A stretch of DNA of 59,315 nucleotides from an uncultured Porphyromonadaceae bacterium (GCA_946187345.1 CAMHQD010000012.1:1-59315); one strand, 5' to 3'; shown: positions 16,725 through 25,955, counted from the stretch's first letter. Numbers and translations are program-made. Notes: generated by a model from the sequence alone, not told the origin.

Positions 16725-18140
16725 TCACTCAACAACGCCACCGCCGTCCCCGCCGCCTGCGTCAGGCAATTCGCCGCCTTCACCGCCACTGTCGCCGGCA
16801 TAGGGGTTCTTCTTGTGGCGGATAATGTTGATGTCACCGCTGAGTTTGTATTTCTTGCCGTCGCTGCCCGTTGCTTGAATGACATAGTAGTAAACGCCGG
16901 CGCCAACGAGTTTACCGTGGTACGTGCCGTCCCAACCCTGGGACGGGTCAGTGAACTCACAGACTTTGTTGCCCCATCGGTTGAAAATCCAGCAATGGAA
17001 ATCAATGATTGAACTATACGAGACCTTCCACACATCATTTGTGTTCTCGCTTGAGCCCGGTGAGAACACATTTGGACAAAGTAACTCGCTCACCCCGATT
17101 GACACGGTGAACACGTCACTGGCTGCCTCGCAAGTGCCGTCGCCGTTGGCTACGATATAGCGCAAATAGAACGTTCCCGCCTCGTTGAAAGTCTGGTCAA
17201 GCACATTGACATTCATTCGCTGGTCTATGGTCTCAAATTCCGGATCGGTCGCCAGTTGCCACTCTTGAAAAACAACAGCGTCAGTTGGCCAGCCCGTAAA
17301 GATAATGTGGACCGGCGCGCTGCCGCCCAGCATTTGACCATCCTCACCTGCCGCTACATTTCTTTCGTTATCATTATCACGGGCTTCTTGAACGGCTGTG
17401 GCGCGACAATCAACGGCCCGTGTGACGTAGGTGTCGTCACTCTCGACAGTCACCGCAGCGCCCCACTGCTCCATAAAGCGGTCGCCACTCAGCGTGAACG
17501 TGGTGTTGCACAGCGGCGAGGGAATGACGATTTCGTCCTGCAGGCTCTCGAGGTTTCTCTCAACGGGAACCTGCGTCCAACCGGTTGTGGTACTGTCGTT
17601 GACCCATTCCAGAGTGTTATACTCAATCTTGAACTCACGGTCTAGTACGCGGCGAGCGCCGTTTATCGAGTAGTAGATGATTTCGGGAGCCGAGCCGTTG
17701 ATAAAGAGGCGCGTGGTACCGCAGTCATCGTTGGAGGCATCATGGCTGATGCCATGCAGTTCCATGCCAAATGTGCTATAGTCTGTCACCCAAACGTAGG
17801 TGGGTGTCGTACCCTCGGTGATGATGTAACCATGGTTTGCCTTTATCTTCGACAGACGTGACACGCGGCCGGTACGTGTCACACCTTCCGTGTCCACAAC
17901 CGAAGCGCCGCCACCCTCACCAAAGTCTTGCCACATGACCGACACGGATGCGCTGGCTGCCGTATATGTCATCGTCACGCCATCGACGCCGTCGAGCACA
18001 TAGATGCAATGCAAGCCGGTTGAGGCCTCAGGAGTAACGCTGATGGCATCACGCGTTGTGCCATTGAACGATATTGTGCCGGCGGATGCCACGACAGCGG
18101 CCGCCGCCACTAATATTGCTGATATTCTTTTCGTTTCCAT
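16725..18140 (-). CDS. Type IX secretion system-sorted (CHU_C-type) surface protein
   Basis: A 471-residue exported protein. The N-terminus METKRISAILVAAAAVVASAG is a signal peptide. The middle is predicted beta-rich, with PKD/Ig-like spacing. At about residues 355-445 a type-B sorting (gliding-motility C-terminal) domain is clear, with CPNVFSPGSSENTNDVWKV, IFNRWGNKVCEF and GWDGTYHGKLVGAGVYYYVI. Such domains direct export through the type IX secretion system across the outer membrane. Unusually, a Gly/Glu-rich tail of about 25 residues follows the domain, which normally ends the protein. The gene lies upstream of uvrA on the same strand. The role at the surface is unknown. Confidence 0.85.
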   Translation of the reverse strand: METKRISAILVAAAAVVASAGTISFNGTTRDAISVTPEASTGLHCIYVLDGVDGVTMTYTAASASVSVMWQDFGEGGGASVVDTEGVTRTGRVSRLSKIKANHGYIITEGTTPTYVWVTDYSTFGMELHGISHDASNDDCGTTRLFINGSAPEIIYYSINGARRVLDREFKIEYNTLEWVNDSTTTGWTQVPVERNLESLQDEIVIPSPLCNTTFTLSGDRFMEQWGAAVTVESDDTYVTRAVDCRATAVQEARDNDNERNVAAGEDGQMLGGSAPVHIIFTGWPTDAVVFQEWQLATDPEFETIDQRMNVNVLDQTFNEAGTFYLRYIVANGDGTCEAASDVFTVSIGVSELLCPNVFSPGSSENTNDVWKVSYSSIIDFHCWIFNRWGNKVCEFTDPSQGWDGTYHGKLVGAGVYYYVIQATGSDGKKYKLSGDINIIRHKKNPYAGDSGGEGGELPDAGGGDGGGVVE

Positions 18141-18185
18141 AATAATATATAACGAGCCACACCACCCGAATATTTCATCAGCCCA

Positions 18186-19172
18186 TCACTCAAGTGACCA
18201 ACCTTGCGAGAGAGGCCGGCCGAGCAGGAAATCATGGGCACTCATGCGGCGCCCGCCGGCAGGCTGCAACTCGTCCACACGCAGATAGCCGTCGCCGGTT
18301 GCAATGTACAACTCACGGTTGAACACCATCGGCGCGCCGGGACGATGATGCTCATCGGTGCCAGGCCGCCAATGGGCCGACATGGGTCGTGTCGCGAAAA
18401 TCTTGAGTTTTTGGGGGTCACCATCTTTCGGCACGAGTGTTGTCCAAGCCGCGGGTACAGGCGATAGTCCGCGCACGAGGTTATGCAACTCTCTCGCCGG
18501 ACGCGACCAGTCTATGTGACAGGTGTCGGCGAAAATCTTTGGAGCAGGGGTGGCTTTCTCTCCGGCGGCAATGAGTTGCTCCTGAGCAGTGGTCTTGACC
18601 GACCCGTCGAGGATGCTGCGCACCGTGTCAAGCACCATGTCCGCGCCCAAACGCATTAGCCGGTCATACACCTGTCCGAGATTGTCATCGGGACCGATGT
18701 CGATGCGCCGCTGCTCTATAATGTCGCCTGTATCTATCTCGTGTTGCAAGAAGAAGGTGGTTACACCAGTCTCAGTGTCGCCATTGATAATTGCCCAGTT
18801 GATGGGTGCTGCGCCACGGTAGCGAGGCAGGAGCGAGGCGTGGAGGTTAAATGTGCCAAGCCGAGGCATGCTCCACACGACCTCGGGCAGCATACGGAAG
18901 GCGATGATAATCTGCAAGTCCGCATTGAGGCTCCTTAATTCTGCGACAAACGACTCATCTTTCAGGCTATCGGGTTGTAATAAGCGCAAGCCATGTGCGA
19001 TAGCATACTGCTTGACCTCGCTCTGGATGAGGTGGTGACCGCGACGACCGGGCTTGTCGGTGGCGGTGACAACCCCAACGATATTATAGCCCTCGTCAAC
19101 CAAACGGGAGAGACTCTCAACGGCAAACTCCGGCGTGCCGAAAAAAACTATTCTCAAATCTTTCTTCTCCAT
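18186..19172 (-). CDS. fmt: Methionyl-tRNA formyltransferase
   Basis: Fmt formylates the initiator Met-tRNA using 10-formyl-THF. The start at 19172 gives MEKKDLRIVFFGTPEFAVES, the standard N-terminus; the open frame continues to 19307 without support. The 328 residues include N109, H111 and the SLLPRYRGAAP loop (113-123), and D147 in HEIDTGD. All three catalytic positions are conserved. The loop usually written TDKPAGRG here reads TDKPGRRG. The C-terminal OB-like domain is present. miaA ends 23 bases upstream on the same strand, and the two probably form one transcript. Confidence 0.95.
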   Translation of the reverse strand: MEKKDLRIVFFGTPEFAVESLSRLVDEGYNIVGVVTATDKPGRRGHHLIQSEVKQYAIAHGLRLLQPDSLKDESFVAELRSLNADLQIIIAFRMLPEVVWSMPRLGTFNLHASLLPRYRGAAPINWAIINGDTETGVTTFFLQHEIDTGDIIEQRRIDIGPDDNLGQVYDRLMRLGADMVLDTVRSILDGSVKTTAQEQLIAAGEKATPAPKIFADTCHIDWSRPARELHNLVRGLSPVPAAWTTLVPKDGDPQKLKIFATRPMSAHWRPGTDEHHRPGAPMVFNRELYIATGDGYLRVDELQPAGGRRMSAHDFLLGRPLSQGWSLE

Positions 19173-19195
19173 AATTCGCTTAACTAATGAATAAC

Positions 19196-20104
19196 TCAGG
19201 ATAATTCGTGTCCCATTTTGAGGGCCGCCTGCACGAAGTCGTCGTCGGGCATATCCCACGGGAGCCATTTGATGGGGTGTCCACGACGCTCCATGCCCCG
19301 CCACCACGTCATCTGACGCTTGGCAAACTGATGGATAGCCGTTTCAAGACGGCTGAACATCTCATCAAAAGACAACTCCCCTATCACGTGCATCGTCACA
19401 AATTTATATTCGAGACCATAATACATTAGGTCGTCCGGTGAGATGCCGCTGTCCAAGAGATTCCTCACCTCATCAATCATGCCGGCATCGAGGCGCGCGC
19501 GCAGGCGCCGGGTGATTCGCTCGCGGCGCGTGTCACGGTCTATCTCAATGCCAATCACCATGATGTCTTGTCGCGGATGGGGGCGGGTGAGGTCGTGCTC
19601 GTCGGGGTGCTCGTGATAGTGAACGGCAATCTCAAGGGCGCGTGTGGCACGGGCCACAGTGTCAATGTCACTATTGTTGCGCAGCGTCTTGTAGCGGCGC
19701 AACATCGCCGTGAGTTCCTCCAAACTTTTACCCGATAGTTCAGCGCGCAACGCTTCGTTGCGCGGCACCGGTGGCAACTGAATGCCATTCAGCACAGCCT
19801 CCACATACATTCCCGTTCCTCCACACAACACCTCCGGAACACCGCGTGACGCCAAGTTGGCCCGCGCTGCCCCATAGTCCCTAATATACTCATAGAGGTT
19901 ATATTTGTAACCTGCAGGGCAGATGTCGATCAAGTGATATGGCACATCGCCGTACTCATCCAAGTCCTTGCCGGTGCCTATATCCATGCCACGGTAAACC
20001 TGACGCGAGTCCGCGCTCACCACTTCCCCGCCGATAGCCCGTGCCAGCGCCACAGCACGGCCTGTCTTACCGCACGCCGTCGGCCCTACAATCGCGTAAT
20101 TCAT
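19196..20104 (-). CDS. miaA: tRNA dimethylallyltransferase
   Basis: MiaA transfers a dimethylallyl group to A37 of tRNAs that read codons starting with U. The P-loop is GPTACGKT at residues 7-14 (most homologues have Val or Ser at the Cys), followed by SADSRQVYRGMDIGTGK. The segment CGGTGMYVEAVLNG matches the substrate channel. Length (302 residues) is normal. It is followed by fmt after 23 bases and preceded by the small exported protein after 53 bases, so all three may be co-transcribed. Confidence 0.95.
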   Translation of the reverse strand: MNYAIVGPTACGKTGRAVALARAIGGEVVSADSRQVYRGMDIGTGKDLDEYGDVPYHLIDICPAGYKYNLYEYIRDYGAARANLASRGVPEVLCGGTGMYVEAVLNGIQLPPVPRNEALRAELSGKSLEELTAMLRRYKTLRNNSDIDTVARATRALEIAVHYHEHPDEHDLTRPHPRQDIMVIGIEIDRDTRRERITRRLRARLDAGMIDEVRNLLDSGISPDDLMYYGLEYKFVTMHVIGELSFDEMFSRLETAIHQFAKRQMTWWRGMERRGHPIKWLPWDMPDDDFVQAALKMGHELS

Positions 20105-20157
20105 AAATCATCGTTCAAGGTGGACGGGCACCTCCCCACCCACAATAAATATCTCTA

Positions 20158-20721
20158 TTAACGTTCACCATACCGCGAGTCCTCGCGCCGGACGGGTGTA
20201 GAATCGCTTGAGACAAATTCAAGTTCAAAACCATCGTCAATCCAATGATAGACTTCGGTCACAATTTCACCGCTCATGGTGATATAAGTAGATGTAATCA
20301 ATTGTCGCTCTTTGTCTATCTCCGGCTCGGCAATGTTGCAATAGTCTTTCACATGGTAGAACGACTGATTGAACCTGTTCCATACCCATGCGTGATACCT
20401 CGGCTCGCCGCGTTCCGTGCCGATATATACTTGCAGGTCAGGGCATCCGTCGAAGTTGATGTCGTTTTGCGACACTTCGTTGTCTTTTAGCCATAGGTCG
20501 GGAGCCATCGGCATGCACAACAGTAGGCTATCTCCAATGCGCACATGTTCGCACGTGGCGTCTGCCCACACGTTGAGGTACATCGCCTTGCCATCATCTC
20601 CCGGAAGATACTCAAGATGAATAGTATAGTCTTCACGGTCAGGCTGATCGTAACCCGCACAAACCGTCAACGTTCCGATCATCGCTAACCCCCAAATGAA
20701 GATTAATCTAAAATTGCTCAT
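20158..20721 (-). CDS. Small exported protein of unknown function
   Basis: The start at 20721 gives 187 residues beginning MSNFRLIFIWGLAMIGTLTV, a likely signal peptide. The longer open frame (to 20739) overlaps the -7 box and is rejected. The mature part has a segment DINFDGCPDLQVYIG that resembles the calcium-binding turn of FG-GAP/VCBS-like or XAC2610-type proteins, followed by a tryptophan- and tyrosine-rich region. A periplasmic or surface location is likely. Nothing in the sequence gives a function. It precedes miaA on the same strand. Confidence 0.7.
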   Translation of the reverse strand: MSNFRLIFIWGLAMIGTLTVCAGYDQPDREDYTIHLEYLPGDDGKAMYLNVWADATCEHVRIGDSLLLCMPMAPDLWLKDNEVSQNDINFDGCPDLQVYIGTERGEPRYHAWVWNRFNQSFYHVKDYCNIAEPEIDKERQLITSTYITMSGEIVTEVYHWIDDGFELEFVSSDSTPVRREDSRYGER

Positions 20722-20738
20722 AATTCCATAATTTTCCA

Positions 20739-20767
20739 CAAAATTACAAAAAAATACTCACCCACAA
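20739..20767 (-). promoter_or_regulatory. Promoter of the small exported protein and possibly miaA-fmt
   Basis: Minus-strand TTG (20767-20765), 18 nt, then TAATTTTG (20746-20739). The box overlaps the first ATG of the open frame and so fixes the translation start at 20721. Confidence 0.65.
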
Positions 20768-20876
20768 AAGGATAAAATATCATCTGCCGCAAATTCCCGT
20801 CTTTGCAAAGATTGGCCCTGCCTCACGTCAGATGACAGATTGCCATTGTCAACCGACAAGAACCTCGCTGGTATAC

Positions 20877-20939
20877 TCAATCCCTGGCCATCCACCTGTC
20901 CCGCTTACGCGGGATCAGAATGGATTGGACAGGGATTGA
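20877..20939. ncRNA. Long imperfect stem enclosing a small hairpin
   Basis: Positions 20877-20893 are complementary, with two interruptions, to 20921-20939. Inside lies a perfect 6-bp hairpin (20899-20904 with 20909-20914, loop TTAC). It sits in the gap downstream of the LRR-dockerin gene, about 60 bases beyond its stop. It could be that gene's terminator or a separate structured RNA. No promoter of its own was found. Confidence 0.4.
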
Positions 20940-21001
20940 GATGTATAAATATTGATTGGCGTGCGGCGAATAACTTAATCCCGGCAACGCGTTATCTTCA
21001 A

Positions 21002-24000
21002 TTACTTGGCGAGAATGGCAGTCAGGATTGTGTTCACGTCACCAACGTCCACATTATTGTCGTTGTTGACATCATAGGCGGCGTCGTTGTTGCCCTCAAG
21101 GATAGCACTTAGCACAGCGTTAACGTCACCCACATCAACACTGTGATCGTTGTTCACGTCACAGATGTCGCGCTCGTCGCCATTGTCGCCGGGATAATCT
21201 GTCCATTGCCCATTTGGAAGCATTGCCTTCACCTCCCAGTTCTTGGATAATGCGAGGTTGACGGCCTCAGTGCTCACGCGGTTGAGTTCCACATCAATAA
21301 TCGGGTTGTTGAGCGGCGATAGGTCATTGTCAACACGCATCACCTTGAGGGAACCTTTGTCGCTTGTGGCGCGTTGCGGCAGGGCATCAATAATGCTTTG
21401 TGTCATATCGCGATTCAAGTTGTTAACTTCGATGGTGACATTCTTTAGTGAGGCGGCATTGGCGGGAAGCACGAGTGAAGTGAAACCCTCTCCGTTGTGG
21501 TTACAAATCACATTCTCGAGCGCTTTGTTGACGCTGAGGTCAAGGCGTAACAACTTGTTGTGGTTGCAAATGAGTTTCTTGAGTGCCGGACATTCTGCCA
21601 ATTCAATCTCAGTCAGGTTGTTGATAGAAACATCTAATGTCTCGAGTTTATCGTTGCCGTCGAGTGTAATTGATGATAGTTTGCCAATATAGTCATAGCG
21701 GAAGTTGCCTGCCACCTTAACGCTTTCCAACTCGGCAAGGCCACTCAGGTCGAGACTCGTCAGAGGCGAGAGCGTAATATCAATCTTGCGCAGATGTGGG
21801 CAGTTCTTGACGATGAGTTCCTCAAGCAGCGGCAAACTTTCACCCTCAATTGTTTGCAGTCTCTTCAACGACGACAGGTCGATAACCGATACACTATTTT
21901 GTCCGATATTAAGCGACTCGAGCATCTCGAAATAGCCAATACCGCTGAGGTCGGCAATTTTCTGATTATAGAGATTTATCGATGTGACAGACGCACGCTC
22001 GGTGTCACTGAGTTTCGCGTCGGAACCATACTCTTGAGCGAGAAGAAAATTACGGAAAGCCTCGTCCGGGAAATGCTCCTCATCAATAGGGATATACTGC
22101 TCGTCCAAACCGGCAAAGTCGACCCAACCGCCATTAGGAAGCATGGCGCGAACGTGCCAGTTTTTGGCAAGCGCAATATTTACAGCCTCTTTGCTCACTT
22201 GATTCTTCTCGAAGTCCATCGTTGTGGGTTGCATATTATTATCAACGCGCATCACATTAATCACGCCATAATAGACAGCATCCATCATTGGTAGCGCTTC
22301 CATTATTGCCATTGTGACCGCACGGCTGAGGTTGTTGCAACGGATTGTGACCGTCTGCAGTTTGGAGGGGTCAGTCGGCATAACAAGGCTTGTGAAGTTC
22401 TCTCCATTGTGCTCACAGTCAATCTGAGTCAGAGCAGAGTTCTCGCTCAAATCGAGTTCGCTCAACGCGCAGTATGAGCAATCCAGTTCTCTTATTGCGG
22501 TACAGGCCGAAATATCCAGAGCAGAGATCGATTTGTTGGAGTAGCATTTAAGCGACGTGAGGTTACTGCAGCCGCTCAAGTCAAGCCCGGCAATATTATT
22601 GACTGAGCAGTCGAGTACCTTCAGGTTAGGACAGCCACTCAGGTCAAGAGCCGTGATTTTGTTATACTTGCAGTGAAGTTCCTCCAAAGCAGTATTATCG
22701 CCCATAATAATCGTTGATACAAGCCCTTTGGCCGATGATGTGCCATCGATATCAACTTTTATGAGTTTATTGAGGTTTTGCAAATCAAGTTCGGTAATTG
22801 AGGTATGGCCGGCCTTTAGTTCTTGAAGCGAGGTGCCCACAACCCCCAACCAACTAAACTCAATTTTCTCCAACGTGAACATCTCGCTGCAGTCAAGTCT
22901 CTTAAGCAGATTGTTCCTGGCAACAAAGAGACTACTCAATTCGTTATTGCCGCAAACGAGTGTTTCCAATTTTGAGTTATTTTGCACATTGAGGAACGAA
23001 CTCAACCGGTTTGACGAGCAATTCAGTGTCACAAGTTCCGGTTGCTTTGTCACATCAATAGCCGTGAGCCTATTGACCTGGCACAGCAGCGTGATGAGCG
23101 GTGAGTTTTCCGGCAAAGTGAGCGTCTCGATTTGATTGCTGGCACATTGCAGCGACTTCAGTCGCACGTTGGCCGAGAGATCGAGCGCGGTGAGGTTGTT
23201 GAAGTTGCAATTCAGACTCTCGAGTTCAGTGAAGAACGCGATGCCAGTCAAGTCCGCGATGTTTTTAGAGGCTACATCGATGTCGGTCGCGCCGGCAATC
23301 TCCCCCTCTGAGATGCCGTCCGAGCCGAAGCAACCAGTCAGGTAGGTGCGGAAGGCTGCGTCCGGAAAGTTAGTGGCGTCAATCGCGATAATCTTCTCGG
23401 TTTTGCCGGCATACGGTTCCCACTTGCGAGTTGACTGGTTATAAGCCAGCGGTGTCCACCCTTTGGTCTTGGCCGCTTCCACTTGTGCTACGGTCATCTC
23501 ATTGCCCTCATCGGTGGGATAAATCACGCGAAATTCGCATAACGATGTCGCCCCCGAACGCAGGCTATTGACCAACGAGGCCATCTGCGCCGACGCAATC
23601 CGGTTCTTTTGACAATAAATCCTGTTGATTGTTGTGCAAGAACTAAGGTCAAGTTCGGTAATGGCATTGTCGCTGCAGTCCAACCAAGAGAGATTAGCAT
23701 TGTTGCTAACGTTCAATTTTGACAGTTTGTTGCCGGAACAGTCAAAATACTGCAAGTTGCTGAACGGCGTCACATTGATTGAGGTCAGTTGGTTACCGTA
23801 AACATAAAGCGAACTCAGTTTCGACAGTTTATTGCTAAGGTCCAACGTAGTGAGTTCGTTCCCGCCAACGTTGAGAATTTCCAACTTGGTGAACACATAA
23901 AGCCATAGATAACCACTGATGTTGTTATCATTAAGATATAGTCTCTCAAGTTGCCGGAAATAAGTGATGCCTTGAGGATTGGAGATGCCCAGACCGTGCA

Positions 24001-24199
24001 GGTCAAGTTCTTTGACGCTCTCGAGTTCGGTAGTGGTGATCACACCGTCACTACCGTAAGATTGCTTCAACAGCCAGTTGCGGAACGCCGCGTCGGGAAA
24101 CGATGTCTCATTGATAGTGACATCGGCGCGCACCTGTAACGCCACTGATGACGCGAGCGTGACAAGCACGAGGCAGAAAAGTCGTAATGTCTGTTTCAT
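21002..24199 (-). CDS. Exported leucine-rich-repeat protein with C-terminal dockerin
   Basis: The start at 24199 gives 1065 residues beginning MKQTLRLFCLVLVTLASSVA, a good signal peptide; the open frame to 24292 adds an unlikely extension. The body is built of three modules, each opening with a FPDxAFR motif (near residues 34, 277 and 708). Each continues into LRRs of the LxxLdcsxNxLtxLDlsx type and closes with a variant of the segment K-W-x-x-x-A-x-L-P-N-G-x-W. The last about 55 residues are a dockerin-like pair, DVNNDHSVDVGDVNAVL and DVNNDNNVDVGDVNTIL, each a calcium loop followed by a helix. No cohesin is in the window. A surface-binding role is inferred. The AraC-type regulator lies directly upstream. 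Confidence 0.85.
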   Translation of the reverse strand: MKQTLRLFCLVLVTLASSVALQVRADVTINETSFPDAAFRNWLLKQSYGSDGVITTTELESVKELDLHGLGISNPQGITYFRQLERLYLNDNNISGYLWLYVFTKLEILNVGGNELTTLDLSNKLSKLSSLYVYGNQLTSINVTPFSNLQYFDCSGNKLSKLNVSNNANLSWLDCSDNAITELDLSSCTTINRIYCQKNRIASAQMASLVNSLRSGATSLCEFRVIYPTDEGNEMTVAQVEAAKTKGWTPLAYNQSTRKWEPYAGKTEKIIAIDATNFPDAAFRTYLTGCFGSDGISEGEIAGATDIDVASKNIADLTGIAFFTELESLNCNFNNLTALDLSANVRLKSLQCASNQIETLTLPENSPLITLLCQVNRLTAIDVTKQPELVTLNCSSNRLSSFLNVQNNSKLETLVCGNNELSSLFVARNNLLKRLDCSEMFTLEKIEFSWLGVVGTSLQELKAGHTSITELDLQNLNKLIKVDIDGTSSAKGLVSTIIMGDNTALEELHCKYNKITALDLSGCPNLKVLDCSVNNIAGLDLSGCSNLTSLKCYSNKSISALDISACTAIRELDCSYCALSELDLSENSALTQIDCEHNGENFTSLVMPTDPSKLQTVTIRCNNLSRAVTMAIMEALPMMDAVYYGVINVMRVDNNMQPTTMDFEKNQVSKEAVNIALAKNWHVRAMLPNGGWVDFAGLDEQYIPIDEEHFPDEAFRNFLLAQEYGSDAKLSDTERASVTSINLYNQKIADLSGIGYFEMLESLNIGQNSVSVIDLSSLKRLQTIEGESLPLLEELIVKNCPHLRKIDITLSPLTSLDLSGLAELESVKVAGNFRYDYIGKLSSITLDGNDKLETLDVSINNLTEIELAECPALKKLICNHNKLLRLDLSVNKALENVICNHNGEGFTSLVLPANAASLKNVTIEVNNLNRDMTQSIIDALPQRATSDKGSLKVMRVDNDLSPLNNPIIDVELNRVSTEAVNLALSKNWEVKAMLPNGQWTDYPGDNGDERDICDVNNDHSVDVGDVNAVLSAILEGNNDAAYDVNNDNNVDVGDVNTILTAILAK

Positions 24200-24266
24200 A
24201 TTGTACATATTATCAGTTAATAATTTCATGTTGCAAATTTCCGAAATTCGGCACAAAAAAAATATG

Positions 24267-24299
24267 CACAATCGTGCAATTTCTTGCCACAATCGTGCA
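24267..24299. promoter_or_regulatory. Two direct 12-bp repeats, likely regulator operators
   Basis: CACAATCGTGCA occurs at 24267-24278 and 24288-24299, exactly 21 bp apart, which is two helical turns. The core GCACAATCGTGC is itself a near palindrome. The repeats lie between the AraC-type regulator gene and the LRR gene, about 70-100 bases upstream of the LRR start. No perfect -7 box follows (GAAATTTG is the closest), which fits an activator-dependent promoter. Confidence 0.55.
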
Positions 24300-24326
24300 T
24301 TATCGGGTGTTTAGGGCGACTTTTCT

Positions 24327-25955
24327 TTATATTTCTTGCTGCCGGAATTGAGTAGGGGTTTGATTGAATGTGCGTCTGAACGCCCGTGAGAAACCGGCCG
24401 CGTCCTCAAAACCGCACCGGAAGGCGACATCAGCAACCGTCGCCGTCGGCTCATCGCGCAAGATGGCTCTCGCCTGCTCCAATCTGACGCGCAACACATA
24501 TTGCTGAGCGGTAACCCCGGTGATTTCCTTGATGCGGCGGTTAAGGTGTCCTCGCGTAATGCAAAGAGACGAGGCGAGCGTCTCAAGTGACAGATCTCCT
24601 TCGCCCATAGCATCGCGCACATGAGCAACAACATTATCAAGGAACTCGCGGTCAGCGGCAACGATGGAGTCCTTATCATTTTCAGTCACATTGTTAGCGG
24701 TAGTGTGCCTTTCGATTTGATAGGCATCAATAATCGCCTGCAATGCGGCCACACGCATCCGTGAGCGGCGGCGATACCACCACAAGAAAGCGGCTGTTAT
24801 AGCGATTAGCGCTCCTACGCCAATAAATAATATATTGAGCAAGGAGTGATGGCGCTCATTTTCTTGCCGTAACCACTCGTTGTCAAACTCGGCGTTAAAG
24901 CGCGAGAGACTCTCGGCAGTGGAGTGGCTATAAAGCGAGTCTTTGAGCAGGTCAAAACGGTTCAACTCGATGTGGGCGCTATCGGGATTAATTGTCCAAA
25001 GACTCTCGTAAAGTCCTCGCCGGGCGTGCAACTCGTTTCCCACGTCACCCATCCGGACAAAAAGTGCCGCGGCCTCACGGAAGACGGGTACGGCTTCCGC
25101 ATCACGCTCTTGCGACAACAACGATTTCCCCAACTTATTGAGGGCAATGCCAAGCGAATGGCTATCGCCACTCTCACGCAGCACCGGAATCGCTCGGTCT
25201 AAAGTCGCCTCCGCCTCGCTATAGCGATGGAGGCCAATGAGTGCAGATGCGATCTGCACCGAACGCACAGCGGCGCGATCCATACGGCCGTCAACACTGT
25301 CGGTCTTATGGGCAAGCATAGCATATCGCAAAGATTTCTCGTCGTCAAACATAGCGTGATATACCTCGCTTGCCGTGCCTTGCAGCACAGCAAGACGCAC
25401 GGAATTATCGGCCTGTTGCGCTTGCTCGATAGCCTTGAGTATATACTTCTCGGCCTCTTGCGGACGGTTCGCACCCAAGTAGATTCCGGCAAGAGTATTC
25501 AGCGACGCACTCATCAAATCGGGGTCGCCGCTTTTCTCATCAAGCGCATAGCATTGCCGGGCATAATCCGCAGCGGCATTATAGTCGGCTTGACGGAAAC
25601 ACACAAGGGCAAGCAAATTGAGGCAATCTGCCTCGACCGTGGTTGCGCGGCATAGCGGCAACGCCTGCTCGGCGTGAGCGCGAGAAGCGGCATAGTCGGC
25701 AGTCGCGTAATAGTATTCCCCCGCCCAGTAGTTCACCTGCTGCGTTATTGTGCCGGCCGATGTCGTATCATTGAAAACCACTACGCCTTCGGTGAGTTTC
25801 GCCTCGGCAAACGTCTTCATCAATGAGTTCGCTACAGCCACACGGTCTTGCCCCGTGGCCGTCTCAAACATTTGCAACAGTGCGGCGACATCATCGGTGC
25901 CACTCATCGATGGCGCCAACACCACCGCCATTATTATAATCAATATCCTACACAC
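24327..25955 (-). CDS. Membrane-anchored TPR protein with AraC-type DNA-binding domain
   Basis: The 542-residue protein has a signal or anchor segment at the N-terminus (MCRILIIIMAVVLAPSMSG) and about 300 residues of TPR-like helices, for example ADYNAAADYARQCYALDEKSG. One membrane span lies at about 370-395 (LLNILFIGVGALIAITAAFLWW), and a cytoplasmic AraC HTH pair occupies the last 100 residues (LASSLCITRGHLNRRI, VADVAFRCGFEDAAGFSRAF). The TPR part would face the periplasm. This resembles the Bacteroidetes one-component regulators that sense outside signals. The gene lies immediately upstream of the LRR-dockerin gene with tandem sites between, so it probably controls that gene. The ligand is unknown. 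Confidence 0.85.
   Translation of the reverse strand: MCRILIIIMAVVLAPSMSGTDDVAALLQMFETATGQDRVAVANSLMKTFAEAKLTEGVVVFNDTTSAGTITQQVNYWAGEYYYATADYAASRAHAEQALPLCRATTVEADCLNLLALVCFRQADYNAAADYARQCYALDEKSGDPDLMSASLNTLAGIYLGANRPQEAEKYILKAIEQAQQADNSVRLAVLQGTASEVYHAMFDDEKSLRYAMLAHKTDSVDGRMDRAAVRSVQIASALIGLHRYSEAEATLDRAIPVLRESGDSHSLGIALNKLGKSLLSQERDAEAVPVFREAAALFVRMGDVGNELHARRGLYESLWTINPDSAHIELNRFDLLKDSLYSHSTAESLSRFNAEFDNEWLRQENERHHSLLNILFIGVGALIAITAAFLWWYRRRSRMRVAALQAIIDAYQIERHTTANNVTENDKDSIVAADREFLDNVVAHVRDAMGEGDLSLETLASSLCITRGHLNRRIKEITGVTAQQYVLRVRLEQARAILRDEPTATVADVAFRCGFEDAAGFSRAFRRTFNQTPTQFRQQEI

Noticed and set aside
19173..19307. N-terminal extension of fmt
   Set aside because: The extra residues overlap the end of miaA and do not match the family; MEKKDLRIVFFGTPEF at 19172 is the standard start.
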